From assembly GCA_947499125.1 (NCBI GenBank), contig CANMMP010000002.1, positions 612,782 through 676,781 on the forward strand: 64,000 nt of DNA. Direction: 5' to 3'. This DNA comes from an uncultured Pontibacter sp. (GTDB lineage Bacteria > Bacteroidota > Bacteroidia > Cytophagales > Hymenobacteraceae). Below, in pieces: positions 16,368 to 25,900 of the stretch. The position numbers and the translations under genes were made by a program. Below the pieces are notes generated by a model. That model made no database searches and had not been told where the DNA came from. It worked only from the letters and a program-made list of their open reading frames with translations. How positions within the stretch are numbered: position 1 is the first letter of the stretch; every line of letters starts with the position of its first letter.

Positions 16368-17306
16368 ATGGAGAAAGAGATTTACACGCTGGATGAGTTG
16401 CAAGGCTTGCATGACCTGACCATTATGCATTATATGGCACCCATAATAGTAGTGCTGGTAGTAGCTGAGTGGCTGATCGGGTATTATAAGAACAGGCAGT
16501 ATTACGATAACAAAGATGCGCTGGCTGCAATAGCAATAGGAGGAGTGAATGCCGTATTAAGTGCTACTCTTAAGATAGCGATATTTGCTGTGGCTATGGT
16601 GATCTACAACCTGGTGCCCTGGGCAATACCGCCGTCGTGGTGGGGCTTTGTAGTATGTTTTATAGCTGTAGATTTCTGCCGTTACTGGGCGCACCGTATC
16701 TCGCATGAGCAGCGCCTCTGGTGGGCGACACACGTAACGCACCATTCCTCCCTTAAAATGAATTTTTCTGTCTCGTTCCGCACTGGCTGGACAAACCAAC
16801 TGAAGTTTATCTTTTTTATACCTGTTCCGCTGCTGGGTATTGATCCGTTTACCTTTTTTATCTGCCACCAGGTAGCAGTGCTTTACCAGTTTTTTGTGCA
16901 CACAGAACTCATTCGTAAGCTACCGGGCTTTGTTGAGTATGTCTTTGTAACGCCATCGCATCACCGCGTGCACCATGGCTCCAACCCAGCCTATATCGAC
17001 CGTAACTATGGCTCAACTTTTATTATCTGGGACAGGCTGTTCAATACATTCGAACCTGAAATGGAGAAGCCTGTCTATGGATTGACCTCCCAAATAAAAT
17101 CCTACAATCCGTTTTACCTCGTTTTTCATGAGTGGATAGATATGGTTAAGGATCTGAGGCATTGCAGCTCGGTAAAGGAAGTATGGCAGGTATTGTTTAG
17201 TCCGCCGGGAGCTGTAATTACTGCACACCAGAAAACCAGGGCTGCTAAAGATGCAAAGGAAATTGTGCCTGTAGATAAATTGGCCGTGCCGGAAAAGGTG
17301 TTATGA
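16368..17306 (+). CDS. Sterol desaturase / fatty acid hydroxylase family membrane protein
   Basis: The 312-residue protein has four to six transmembrane segments and the di-iron histidine clusters of the fatty acid hydroxylase superfamily: HRISHE (about residue 111), HVTHHS (about 124) and HHRVHHG (about 201), with further His in the loop between. These enzymes hydroxylate or desaturate lipids at the membrane using O2; substrates in Bacteroidota include fatty acids, sphingolipids and carotenoids, and none can be chosen here. It is monocistronic, followed by a bidirectional terminator. Confidence 0.9.
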   Translation: MEKEIYTLDELQGLHDLTIMHYMAPIIVVLVVAEWLIGYYKNRQYYDNKDALAAIAIGGVNAVLSATLKIAIFAVAMVIYNLVPWAIPPSWWGFVVCFIAVDFCRYWAHRISHEQRLWWATHVTHHSSLKMNFSVSFRTGWTNQLKFIFFIPVPLLGIDPFTFFICHQVAVLYQFFVHTELIRKLPGFVEYVFVTPSHHRVHHGSNPAYIDRNYGSTFIIWDRLFNTFEPEMEKPVYGLTSQIKSYNPFYLVFHEWIDMVKDLRHCSSVKEVWQVLFSPPGAVITAHQKTRAAKDAKEIVPVDKLAVPEKVL

Positions 17307-17337
17307 TATTGTAACAGAGCTACATTTTGTAGAAAAG

Positions 17338-17366
17338 AAAAAAGGCAACTGTTAAGCTGCCTTTTA
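17338..17366. terminator. Bidirectional terminator
   Basis: AAAAGGCA and TGCCTTTT arms around a 10-base loop, A-rich on the left and T-rich on the right, between the convergent hydroxylase gene and the small periplasmic protein gene. Confidence 0.75.
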
Positions 17367-17371
17367 TATAT

Positions 17372-17794
17372 TTAGTTATTATACTGCTCGTTATATCCAG
17401 CTCCCTGGCTGCTTCCCGGGTTGCTTTGGGCTTCACGTGGTACGCCCATTTTCTCTTCGCGGCGTTGCTGGTACTGGCTGAACTGTAGTGGTGTCAGCAC
17501 CTCTTTTATCTGAGTTAAACGGGTCTGGCTTATCATGTCCATCTCCTCCACAATACGCCTTGGCTCTTTTTTATACTTTACTTTTGCCTTTTCAGCGGCC
17601 TTCATGCTGCTCAGGTTAATGTCGGCAATTTTCTGGGTTTGCTGTGGTGTAAGGCGCAGGTGGCGGGCCATGCCCTGGGTAATTGCTGCTGCGCGCTGTT
17701 CTATACCTGGTGCTGCCGATTGTGCCTTACCCGACTGGGCAAATGCCGTAGCGGTGGCAAAAACGAATGCTATAGCTAAAAGTGCTTTCTTCAT
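17372..17794 (-). CDS. Small secreted protein, helical, Spy/CpxP-like composition
   Basis: The ATG at 17794 is selected because it starts a clean signal peptide (MKKALLAIAFVFATATAFAQ); a longer in-frame start would bury it. The 140-residue product continues with two amphipathic helices: residues about 35-65 carry HLRLTPQQTQKIADIN, and 85-110 carry TRLTQIKEVLTPLQFSQYQQRREEKMG. The repeated LT-P-Q pattern followed by a charged helix is seen in CpxP/Spy-type periplasmic proteins and Bacteroidota relatives. The tail is Gly/Asn/Gln-rich. It is likely periplasmic; a chaperone-like role is only a suggestion. Confidence 0.72.
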   Translation of the reverse strand: MKKALLAIAFVFATATAFAQSGKAQSAAPGIEQRAAAITQGMARHLRLTPQQTQKIADINLSSMKAAEKAKVKYKKEPRRIVEEMDMISQTRLTQIKEVLTPLQFSQYQQRREEKMGVPREAQSNPGSSQGAGYNEQYNN

Positions 17795-17892
17795 ATCTCT
17801 AATTGGTAATTCTGTTCTATAGGTCTTTGCGAGAACCATACCTGTTCCGGCCATTTGTAACAGTGGCTGCAAATTTATAGTTTCTGTATGGT

Positions 17893-18942
17893 TTACGACT
17901 CGCTGTAAAAGTATACTTTGTAATAGTGCATGCCGCGTTCTTCGTCGTAGCCGCGCTCCATATACTGCTCGCTCTGTTCCGGGTTATACCCACTGAATTT
18001 TATCTCTATCTGCGTATCCAGCTTTATAAAATTGCGGAACTTGCGCTTCATAGTACGTACGGTGCTCTTATTTATTGTAAAGCCTTGTATGTCTTCCAGG
18101 TTGCGCTCTTCGGCAAAGTTGTGGCTATAGTTCTTAAACCGCTCGGCAGCTTCAGGTTCCTCTATCACGCTGCTGGTAAAATCTTCCAGGTCAAAGGTCT
18201 CGTTCTTCGAGAAATAATCAACGGAGCGGCTGATGAATTCTACCTGTGCTTTTTTACTGTCGGTTGTCGCAAATACCTCTTCCGAAAAATCCTTGCACAT
18301 GTTCAGCACCGTCCTTGTCGAGAAGTTAGTGTCCTTCAGTTCATCTACATGCAGAAAATCGTCTTTCCAGAACTGCGCATCGGTGCTGTTGGCATCAACC
18401 ATTTTAACGCGGTAGCCATCTTCCGCTTCGGTGTTATAGATCATGCACCCTTTGTCAACGCCTTTCAGGTTTACACCGGCATGGTAATCTATGCTCAGGT
18501 CGTCGCTGCTATCCTGGAAGGTCAGGAACGTGTCTTTGTTCTCCGATTTAAAGATGCCGATAGCGTCCACTTCCTCGTCATTCATGATGCAGCCTTTAAA
18601 ATAAGCTACGTATAGTTCGCCGCTCTTTACCTTCGGGTGGTCCGACTGCTCATACAAATGGTTAAGTATGTGTATAGAGTAAGTATGGAACTTGGCTGGT
18701 TCGTTAAAAATGAGCGTAGCATAAGCAAACATCTCGTTCAGGGCCAGGTCGGAGGAGTGCGTAAACCGGAAAAAGTCTTCCTGCTTAAATGGTGTTATAA
18801 AATAGCGTAACAACAGGTCGTTCAGTTGTTCGTCATTTAGGTCCACTTCCTGCTGCGAGGCTACTACACCTTCCTCTTTCGATTTATTCCCAACCCTGTG
18901 CACGGCCAGCCTTCTTAACTGTACCTGTATCTTATCGCTCAT
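17893..18942 (-). CDS. Nucleoid-associated protein, YejK/NdpA family
   Basis: A 349-residue soluble protein matching the 37-kDa nucleoid-associated family over its full length: an N-terminal basic segment (VQLRRLAVHRVGNKS), a central region with YVAYFKGCIMNDEEVDAIGIFKSENKDTFL, and a C-terminal HTH-like segment (GFTINKSTVRTMKRKFRNFIKLD). Homologues associate with the bacterial nucleoid; the molecular role is not well defined. On the minus strand, TACCTTTG (plus-strand CAAAGGTA at 18971-18978) lies about 28 bases before the ATG and fits the -7 element, so the gene probably has its own promoter. Confidence 0.9.
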   Translation of the reverse strand: MSDKIQVQLRRLAVHRVGNKSKEEGVVASQQEVDLNDEQLNDLLLRYFITPFKQEDFFRFTHSSDLALNEMFAYATLIFNEPAKFHTYSIHILNHLYEQSDHPKVKSGELYVAYFKGCIMNDEEVDAIGIFKSENKDTFLTFQDSSDDLSIDYHAGVNLKGVDKGCMIYNTEAEDGYRVKMVDANSTDAQFWKDDFLHVDELKDTNFSTRTVLNMCKDFSEEVFATTDSKKAQVEFISRSVDYFSKNETFDLEDFTSSVIEEPEAAERFKNYSHNFAEERNLEDIQGFTINKSTVRTMKRKFRNFIKLDTQIEIKFSGYNPEQSEQYMERGYDEERGMHYYKVYFYSES

Positions 18943-19322
18943 CTATACTTCGGCTTTCTTTGATGGAGTGCAAAGGTATTATTTATTGCCGACTGTTTAA
19001 TTGCTGATCTTTAAATCGAGCCATAGTTAAGTGGTTAATTTTTGATTCAGCAAGGTTATAGGTTGGCTCTTATAGTCACCGAAGTATAGTAGTCTTAAAC
19101 TCTCATACGCAGGTCTCCAGCACAACTATAAACTATAGGTGTTTATAGTTGTGGTAATCAGCATGCCATACGTTGTGTTTTTAATATATTGATAATTAGG
19201 GTTTTATAATGAATATGTATTCCTCTGTATTCTTTGAGATTTGTTTTGGCACGGTTTTTACTTAATCAATTGCAGAGCCGCGCAGCTTATTTATACACAC
19301 AGATTTTAAAATAAAGGGGATC
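18943..19322. other. Divergent intergenic region with palindrome and weak sigma-54-like site
   Basis: No gene is seen here. It holds the -7 element for the YejK gene, a perfect 13-bp inverted repeat at 19121-19153 (CACAACTATAAAC, 7-base spacer) without T run, and a degenerate sigma-54-like element at 19247-19262. Confidence 0.6.
19121..19153. repeat. 13-bp perfect inverted repeat
   Basis: CACAACTATAAAC (19121-19133), spacer TATAGGT, GTTTATAGTTGTG (19141-19153). It is located in the middle of a divergent intergenic region, so it is an operator candidate. The arms contain the AACTATA word that is over-abundant throughout the window. Confidence 0.6.
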
Positions 19323-20000
19323 ATGAAAAAGATATTTTTACTCATAGCCGTAGTGCTTGGCTTTGCGGCTACAACTGTTAATGCGCAGCAACAACCTATC
19401 CGTTTTGGGGTACGCGTTGGCGCTAACTTATCAAACTGGCAGGGCGAAACTGTAAACAGTGCCCAAAACCTGATCGACTTATCGGATGGCAACGTGAACC
19501 GTAAAATGCGCGAAGGCGTGCATGCCGGTCTATACATGACGATTCCGGTAGGGCCGGGTTTCGAGATTGAGCCAGGCTTACAATACTCACAAAAAGGTAC
19601 GCGTTTAACCGGTAAACTACCTTGGGTAGAAGCCGAATTCCTGAACGCGAACATGACGATCACAAACAAATCAGAATACATTGAGCTGCCGGTGATGGCA
19701 AAATTATATGTGGGCGAAGGTTTCCATGTGTTTGCTGGTCCGCAGGTGGCTTACCTGTTATCAAACAAAGTGCAGGCGCAGGCCAGTGTACTTGGTTTTA
19801 ACGCCCTTAACCGCGAGTGGGACATGAAGAATGGCTTCCGTGAGTTTGATATGAGCCTGGTAGGTGGTGTTGGGTATAAATTTGCCAGTGGCCTTAACTT
19901 AACAGCCGGCTACGACTACGGCCTGAATACCATCGACGAAAATGCAAATTTTGAAACTTATAACAGAACAATAAAAGCTTCTGTTGGTTATACTTTTTAG
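19323..20000 (+). CDS. Outer-membrane beta-barrel protein (PorT-like)
   Basis: The 225-residue protein has a signal peptide (MKKIFLLIAVVLGFAATTVNAQ) and strands typical of the Bacteroidota PorT/OMP_b-brl_2 family (RFGVRVGANLSNWQ, GFEIEPGLQYSQKG, EYIELPVMAKLYV, FHVFAGPQVAYLLS, GLNLTAGYDYGLN) with the ending KASVGYTF, whose C-terminal Phe is typical for barrel insertion. It is about the size of the duplicated pair at 2105/2991 but differs enough that it is not part of that recent duplication. Function unknown. It is followed by two hairpins. Confidence 0.85.
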   Translation: MKKIFLLIAVVLGFAATTVNAQQQPIRFGVRVGANLSNWQGETVNSAQNLIDLSDGNVNRKMREGVHAGLYMTIPVGPGFEIEPGLQYSQKGTRLTGKLPWVEAEFLNANMTITNKSEYIELPVMAKLYVGEGFHVFAGPQVAYLLSNKVQAQASVLGFNALNREWDMKNGFREFDMSLVGGVGYKFASGLNLTAGYDYGLNTIDENANFETYNRTIKASVGYTF

Positions 20001-20038
20001 AGACGAATAATTGTTTAGTGTTTTGGTGAATTTCAATG

Positions 20039-20067
20039 GGCCGCCTGATGGGCGGCCTGTTGTTTTT
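20039..20067 (+). terminator. Intrinsic terminator after PorT-like gene
   Basis: GGCCGCC (20039-20045), loop TGATG, GGCGGCC, then a T-rich stretch. Confidence 0.85.
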
Positions 20068-20071
20068 AAAC

Positions 20072-20110
20072 AGAAAGAGCAGCCGTTGTATGTGGCTGCT
20101 CTTTCTGTTT
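20072..20110. terminator. Second hairpin, probably shared with the convergent gene
   Basis: A perfect 13-bp stem AGAAAGAGCAGCC (20072-20084) with 9-base loop. TTTT follows on the plus strand, and a T-rich stretch on the minus strand after a short gap, so it may terminate both units. Confidence 0.7.
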
Positions 20111-20131
20111 TACAAGTATAAGCTATACTCT

Positions 20132-20782
20132 TTATGACTTCTTGTAAGGGAATTTCTTGGAAGAATTACGCATCAGCGCGTTTGTTAACGATTGACGGCT
20201 GCTGCCTATGCTGCCAGATGCTTCGTAATCGTATTTCCACATCAGGTCGCCTGCAACGCCTTCGTGCACGGTTATAGTTGTGTTTACTGAATTCGTATTA
20301 CCCCACACACCAGAACCCATAGCTGTACTGATCACTCCAATCGCAATGGCCGCACCATCCGACATCGGTTTAGACAAAGTAGCTTTGCCCGATACAACAG
20401 CATCTACAACCAGCAGTTGACAGACCTCGTCTTTAGACTTCAGGCGCAGGTCTTCGTAGCTAAAGCCGGCATCGTGTAACAAAGCATTGGTCTTGCTTAT
20501 ATCCTGGAAGTTTACTGTATACTTGTCTTTGCTCATTTGCTTTAACAGGTAACCATAAACATCGCCCTGCATACCATAGCCGTAGTCGCGCTGCTGGTCC
20601 TGCACCATTTCGGCGGTAACGCCTTTCGGAAGTTTTCTTGATTCGATAGTTACTTCGAACGGAAGTATAGCTACCACTTTGTGCGAGTCTTTTATCTGGC
20701 TGAAAGAAGGAGACTGGTAGATCTCAGGGCCGCAGCTGCCAAGGATCAGACAGATCAGGGCAAACATTAAATTTTTTTTCAT
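20132..20782 (-). CDS. Predicted lipoprotein, possible GNA1162/CsgG-like fold
   Basis: The 216-residue protein has a lipobox (LILGSC, Cys at about residue 17) and then a mixed alpha/beta domain beginning KVVAILPFEVTIE, a pattern shared by CsgG-like and GNA1162-like envelope lipoproteins. A Gly/Ala-rich segment (GAAIAIGVISTAMGSGVWG, residues about 145-163) could be an amphipathic or membrane-associated element. The C-terminus is lysine-rich. It is predicted to be attached to an envelope membrane; no partner gene is near, and the family assignment is tentative. Confidence 0.65.
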   Translation of the reverse strand: MKKNLMFALICLILGSCGPEIYQSPSFSQIKDSHKVVAILPFEVTIESRKLPKGVTAEMVQDQQRDYGYGMQGDVYGYLLKQMSKDKYTVNFQDISKTNALLHDAGFSYEDLRLKSKDEVCQLLVVDAVVSGKATLSKPMSDGAAIAIGVISTAMGSGVWGNTNSVNTTITVHEGVAGDLMWKYDYEASGSIGSSRQSLTNALMRNSSKKFPYKKS

Positions 20783-20937
20783 GGGCTAAAAGTTTAGTTA
20801 AACCCTCAACAGCGTATAAACTGCTGCAGGGTTTATAATAGAATCAGTAAATATAATAGTAAGGGAGTACAATATATAAACTGCTAAAGCTTTTTTTGAA
20901 TAGCCACAAAAAAGCAGGAGACCGGAAAGCAGGTATT

Positions 20938-21165
20938 TTAATGATGGTGGTGATGATCGTGGTCGTTGGGTTTACTGGTATAATTTACCACAGTGCCTAA
21001 TACAAAAAATACGATCCAGCACACGTACAGCGCCCAGAAATTAGCAACTGATTTCCCGATCAGGGCAAGTATAAGGTTGGCGAGTAAAGTCATTACCAGG
21101 CCAGTAGAAGCCACAAACTGGTAAGAGTTCATCTCGCGTGGATCGTATATTTTCGATAATTTCAT
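20938..21165 (-). CDS. Small two-helix membrane protein with histidine-rich tail
   Basis: The 75-residue protein has two transmembrane helices (residues about 18-39 and 43-62) and ends in HDHHHHH, a likely metal-binding tail exposed to one side of the membrane. The N-terminus (MKLSKIYDPREMNSYQF) is cytosolic by charge. I recognise no family beyond small hypothetical membrane proteins of Bacteroidota. It is monocistronic and divergent from the hydrophilic protein gene at 21383. Confidence 0.68.
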   Translation of the reverse strand: MKLSKIYDPREMNSYQFVASTGLVMTLLANLILALIGKSVANFWALYVCWIVFFVLGTVVNYTSKPNDHDHHHHH

Positions 21166-21382
21166 GTATAAGTCCTTTTGTATCGGCTTAACGCAAACAC
21201 CTCGCTAAAGGTGCCATTATAGCCTGGTTGCAAAGATAACAGCTTAAAGCCAACAGTTGGCTTAATAACAGGATAACTATAAATCGTTGCTCAGTTGAAT
21301 TGTTATGTTAAGTACAAGTTGGTAATTTAAAACACACCAGCATGCAAAGCGTATACTAAACCATAACAATTAGACTGAAATT

Positions 21383-21754
21383 ATGGCAATTGAAGAAGAA
21401 GATATACAGAATACGCCCGATAGCCCGAAAAACGTGAACAGCGATTTTAATAAGCGTGTTTCGATGGGCAACCAACCGGACCCGTCTGCAAAGCGCAATG
21501 TAGGGCCGGGAGGACAATTAGAGCGTTCAGGAGAGAAAGATAAACTGGAAAACCTGAACATAGCCGGAAACGAAGTAACTGGGTATGGCGCTCATGATAA
21601 AACAAACATAAAAGGCCACGCGCAGGGCCCGGGTTACGAGTTTGAAGGCAGCGACACCGCTATGGACGATGATGTAAATGGTATTCGTAGCAAAGAGCAG
21701 CCACTCGGCGAAAACAAGACCCGCCCGGATGACAGCGACCATGGCCGTCGATAA
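21383..21754 (+). CDS. Hydrophilic, probably disordered hypothetical protein
   Basis: A 123-residue protein almost without hydrophobic segments and very rich in Asp, Glu, Asn, Gly, Lys and Pro (for example DPSAKRNVGPGGQLERSGEK). It has no cysteine, signal peptide or recognisable domain. The composition resembles hydrophilins and stress-related disordered proteins, but that is inference. The reading frame is intact, has codon use like its neighbours, and is followed by a good terminator at 21774, which supports a real gene. Confidence 0.65.
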   Translation: MAIEEEDIQNTPDSPKNVNSDFNKRVSMGNQPDPSAKRNVGPGGQLERSGEKDKLENLNIAGNEVTGYGAHDKTNIKGHAQGPGYEFEGSDTAMDDDVNGIRSKEQPLGENKTRPDDSDHGRR

Positions 21755-21773
21755 ATTTTGAACTGAACTTTAG

Positions 21774-21809
21774 AAATAGGGGAGCCATTTACGGTTCCCT
21801 TATTTGTTT
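21774..21809 (+). terminator. Intrinsic terminator
   Basis: A 13-bp stem with two G-T pairs: AAATAGGGGAGCC (21774-21786), loop ATTTAC, GGTTCCCTTATTT (21793-21805), then GTTTT. Confidence 0.8.
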
Positions 21810-21864
21810 TAAGCGCCAACTATAGGCTAAATTTTATAAGTTTGCCTGAATCTATTTTCAACCC

Positions 21865-22452
21865 ATGGCCCAGTCCAACGAAACACCTTATACTTTGCAA
21901 GTGCGCAACATGGTTTGCGACAGGTGCATAAAAGTAGTTACCGAAGAAATAGAAAAGCTAAACCTGCCTGTTACAAACGTAACGCTCGGCGAGGTATCGC
22001 TTGCACAGGAGCCTACGCCACAGCAACTCCAGCAGGTAGCCACTATACTTGAGGCAAATGGTTTTGAACTGTTGAAAGACCCTAAAGGAGAGATAACCGA
22101 GAAAATAAAGATCGCAGTGATAGACCTGATCCGCTCCGGAAAAGTAGAGGAACTGAATATAAATGTATCGGATTACCTGTCAGATAAACTGGGGAAAGAC
22201 TACCACACATTAAGCAGCATTTTTTCGGCTACCGAAGGTATAACTATAGCGCGTTACCTGGTGTTACAGAAAATTGAAATGGCAAAAGAGCTGCTGCTTT
22301 ATAACGAACTAAGCCTTAGCCAGATAGCTGATCGGCTGGGCTATAGTAGTGTAGCGCACCTATCTGGGCAGTTTAAACAAGTTACTAGCCTTACACCCTC
22401 CGAGTATAAAAGAAGCGACCCCAAACGCAGGCCACTAGACCAGCTTCTATAA
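21865..22452 (+). CDS. AraC-family regulator with N-terminal HMA-like CxxC domain
   Basis: The 195-residue protein combines two parts. Residues about 8-75 look like a heavy-metal-associated ferredoxin fold: the first strand leads into NMVCDRCIKVV with the CxxC pair at about 18 and 21. Residues about 95-187 form an AraC-type double helix-turn-helix (LSLSQIADRLGYSSVAHLSGQFKQVTSLTPSEYKR). This arrangement suggests a regulator that senses a soft metal such as Cu(I) directly. TAAGTTTG at 21837-21844 fits the -7 element 20 bases before the ATG. A copA/chaperone pair lies 4 kb away across the kinase gene; control of it is an inference. Confidence 0.87.
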   Translation: MAQSNETPYTLQVRNMVCDRCIKVVTEEIEKLNLPVTNVTLGEVSLAQEPTPQQLQQVATILEANGFELLKDPKGEITEKIKIAVIDLIRSGKVEELNINVSDYLSDKLGKDYHTLSSIFSATEGITIARYLVLQKIEMAKELLLYNELSLSQIADRLGYSSVAHLSGQFKQVTSLTPSEYKRSDPKRRPLDQLL

Positions 22453-22496
22453 AATAAGAAGAGCCGCAGTATATATACTGTGGCTCTTCTTATTTT
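22451..22496. terminator. Long bidirectional terminator overlapping the AraC gene stop codon
   Basis: AAAATAAGAAGAGCC (22451-22465) pairs with GGCTCTTCTTATTTT (22482-22496), and the inner CAGTATA/TATACTG extends it to about 20 bp. The left arm begins inside the TAA stop. It separates the convergent AraC and response regulator genes. Confidence 0.85.
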
Positions 22497-22511
22497 ATAG
22501 GTATACCTGAA

Positions 22512-22922
22512 TCAGGCACACAAAAATTCTTCTTTTATAAAACTGAGTATTTCAGGCGATAGTGGCTTCGAGAAAAAGTCTTTTACTTCAATCAGGCTTT
22601 TGGCGCAAATAATGTCTTTGCGGTCCACGGCCGAAGAAAGCATGAACAGGCTGCAATCTTTAGTAACAGACTCGGGCAGCGAGCGGTACTCTTCTACAAA
22701 GCTCCAGCCATCCATGCCCGGCATGTTTATATCCAGGAAGATGAGGTCCGGAAATGCTTCAGGTTTATCTTCAGCAACAGTTTTAAGGTAATCAAGTGCA
22801 TTTTCAGCCCACTCAAAACTCTTTACTTCTTCTGCGAAATCTTCATTCTTGATGATGCTCTCGCAAACAAAGTTGTTTACCTGGTCATCATCAATCAAAA
22901 TAACTTTCTTTATCAAGCTCAT
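22512..22922 (-). CDS. Single-domain response regulator
   Basis: A 136-residue receiver domain with no output domain. The acidic pocket is in LIDDDQVNN, the phosphoacceptor Asp in FLDINMPGMDG (about residue 63), the switch Ser in FMLSSAVD and the conserved Lys in FFSKPLSP. The 31 bases at the start of the gene overlap the end of the upstream kinase gene, so the two are translated from one mRNA and probably form a cognate pair. Output would be through protein interaction or a phosphorelay. Confidence 0.93.
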   Translation of the reverse strand: MSLIKKVILIDDDQVNNFVCESIIKNEDFAEEVKSFEWAENALDYLKTVAEDKPEAFPDLIFLDINMPGMDGWSFVEEYRSLPESVTKDCSLFMLSSAVDRKDIICAKSLIEVKDFFSKPLSPEILSFIKEEFLCA

Positions 22923-25900
22923 CTACTACACTATTCTTTAAGAAATAAACACGGAACGTGGTGCCTACTCCCACACTACTGTCTACAGTGACTTTTCCAC
23001 CAAGCAGCTCAGCCTGAGTTTTAACTAAATGCAAGCCTATTCCCTTGCCGGCAATGTTCGGATGGAAGCGTTTGTATAGCCCAAAAACCTTGCCTTTTTC
23101 TTTATCAAGGTCAATACCCAGCCCATTATCACTGACTTGCAAGCAAATATACTCATCAACAACATAACTTCGTAACATAACATTCAATTTTTTGGCCCTG
23201 TCGCGGTATTTTACCGCATTCGAGACCAGGTTATGTATAATGCTTTTCAGGTAGCTTTTTGTTGTAACTATAGCCGGAACTTCTTCAAAGTCATGTGTTA
23301 TTTCTGCGTCAGCCTCTTCCAGTTCATCAGACAGTCCGCTTATTATATCCTGGTAAATCTCTTCAAAGTATACTGTCTCTTCGGCTTCTTTGCGGGTACT
23401 TCTAAGTGATAACAGCTCATTCAGGTCCCGGATAGTATTGTCCAGTAGTTGTGCCGATTTGTGCATGTTTTCTATTACACGCATATTTATAGGGGCATCG
23501 GGGTTAGTCTTGTCGTAAATAGAGCTCAGGCCCAATATGTTTGCAATTGGCGCCCGCAGGTTATGCGACACGATGTAAGCAAACTGCTGCAGGTTCTTGT
23601 TTTGTATCTGTAACTGCTCAGTAAGCTGGGCCCGCCGCACCTCAGCCTGTTTTGTCTCCGAAATATCTGCTACAGAGCTATCCAGCCTTACAACCTGGCC
23701 ATAGTTGTCTTGCATCGGCGACATGCGCAGCATCATCCAGCGTACTTCTCCCGTTTTGGTTATAATGCGGAATTCAAGCTTTATTTTATCACGTTTTAGT
23801 AGTACATCATTCTTTATTTTAGTTAGCAGCAGTTCCAGGTCGTCCGGGTATACGATCTTAGGCCACAGGTTCTCGGCTGTAAACTCTTCTTCGGTATAGC
23901 CCGACAGTTCGAAACATTGCGGGCTGATGTAATAGATGTTAAGGTCTGGGTCCGCTGAAAGTATAACTTCCGGGATGTTCTCGATAGTAGACTGAAACTT
24001 GTTCTTTGTCTCTATAATTTCCTGCTCGTGCTTTTTCTGTTCGGTCAGATCCTGCGTTGTACCCAGTATCTTCGTGATATTGCCCTCCATGTCAGTAACC
24101 GGCTCCATGATGTGGTACAGGTACTTTTCGTTGCGGCTGTTAAGTATAACCCGGTGCTCGAGGTGCACGATTTCCTTATCGGTTATTACCCGGTTATATT
24201 CCTGCAGTGCGCGGTCCACATCATCCGGATGGAAAAACGCTAACAGGCTATTGAAGGTAGGAGTAAAGGTCTCCGGCGAAACTTCATAAATAGTGTATAA
24301 ATTATCGGAAATTGTAAATAGGTCCCGCTCCAGATCGTGCTCCCAGCTTCCTGATTTTGATAGCTCCTGGGACCTTATCAGGCGGGCTTCACTGTTTTTT
24401 ATAGCTGTTAAGATATTGCGCTGCTCGGTTATGTTATTTATACTTAAGGCAACAGCGATCGCAATTTTCTCTTTACTAAATACCGGCCTGTAAGCTACCT
24501 CAAACCACAATTCGCCACTGCCTGTTTCATAAACAACGGTCCTGCCCTGCAAAGCGAGCTCATGGTCCTGTACCAGCGATAGCCGCTGATCCGCTTCCGT
24601 GAAGTCCAGCATATTGTCCCCAGGCTTCAGTTCCTGCAGCTGTAATTTTCTAACTTCGTCTGCGGCTACTTTGTTAAACGAAAGTATAGTAAGGTCTTTA
24701 TCGAGCAGGTAAATGGCTTGTGGCGAACTGTTCAGGAGAGCTGCCAGGTTAGCTTCACTCTGAATCAAACGCTGTTGGGCTTCTTTCTGGCTTGTGATGT
24801 CGATCATGGTGCCGTTATACAGTATGCTGCCATCTTCGCGCTTTGTTGGTAAACTATGGGCTCTTATCCATACCCATTTATTGTGCAGCGGGCTCCATAT
24901 CCTGAACTCAAGAACCCATGGTGTTAATTTTTCAACCGATTCTTTTATGCTATCCCATAGTATATCCTGGTCGCCTGGGTGCACAGAATCAAATAGCAGC
25001 TGAGGGTTTTCGTGGATCTGCTCCGGTGATACGCCATACAGGTTAAATACGCCACCACTCACAAAAGGAAAATGGAAGCTATCATCCGGCTCCATCTGAA
25101 ACTGGTATACCGCACCAGGTATACTCGAGCTGATCTCGTTAAATTGTTTTTCCCGACGTTCCAGGTCCTGCAGGGCTTTAATGCGGTCGTCTATGTTTAT
25201 AGCTACTACAATGCGGGATCTTACTTCACCCTGCACCGGTAGACTATGAGATTTAATATCGACATAAAACGTACTTCCGTCTTTGCGCACATGTTGCCAC
25301 CTGTCTTTAAAGGAGTAGGACTCGTTCAGTTTAGGGATCAGGCTGATCAGCCTTTCTTTCTGTTCTTCCGGCTGTAGTGCCAGTATGTTAATTTTAAGGA
25401 ATTCCTCTTTTGTATAACCATACTCTTCCAAAGCAGCCTGGTTAACTTCAAGAATTTTGAGCGTATCCAGATCAAATATCCACATAGGCAGGGCAATGTT
25501 CTGAAACAACGACCTGTAAATGACCTGGCTCTGGCTGAACGCAGCCCGTAATTGTTCACCCTCCCGAATTTCAGTATCAAGTATCTGGTGGTGGTGGCGT
25601 AACTGTTTTTGTATTCCCCGGATAAGGAAAGCAGCGATGGCTGTTATTATTAAAGAGGCCAGCAATAGCAGGTTATAGTTACGCACTGTTACGTCAATTT
25701 CCTGCAGGGTTTGTGTGCCTACATGCCTGGTAGTTATGCTAATGCTATCGCTTAGCCTGTTTAAGTAGTGCTGATGTTCGCGGTAGCCCGGGGAAAGCAA
25801 CTGTAATTCTTGTGTATCAATAAAACCCCTGCTGCTGTGCTCAAGGCTCAGGTTTAACAATTCGATCAAACGCGTTGAGTAGTCCTGTCGGCTCTGGGTA

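Noticed and set aside
17926..18615. 229-residue plus-strand frame opposite the YejK-like gene
   Set aside because: The composition is that of a shadow frame (many F, V, Y, H); the minus-strand protein matches a known family over its full length.
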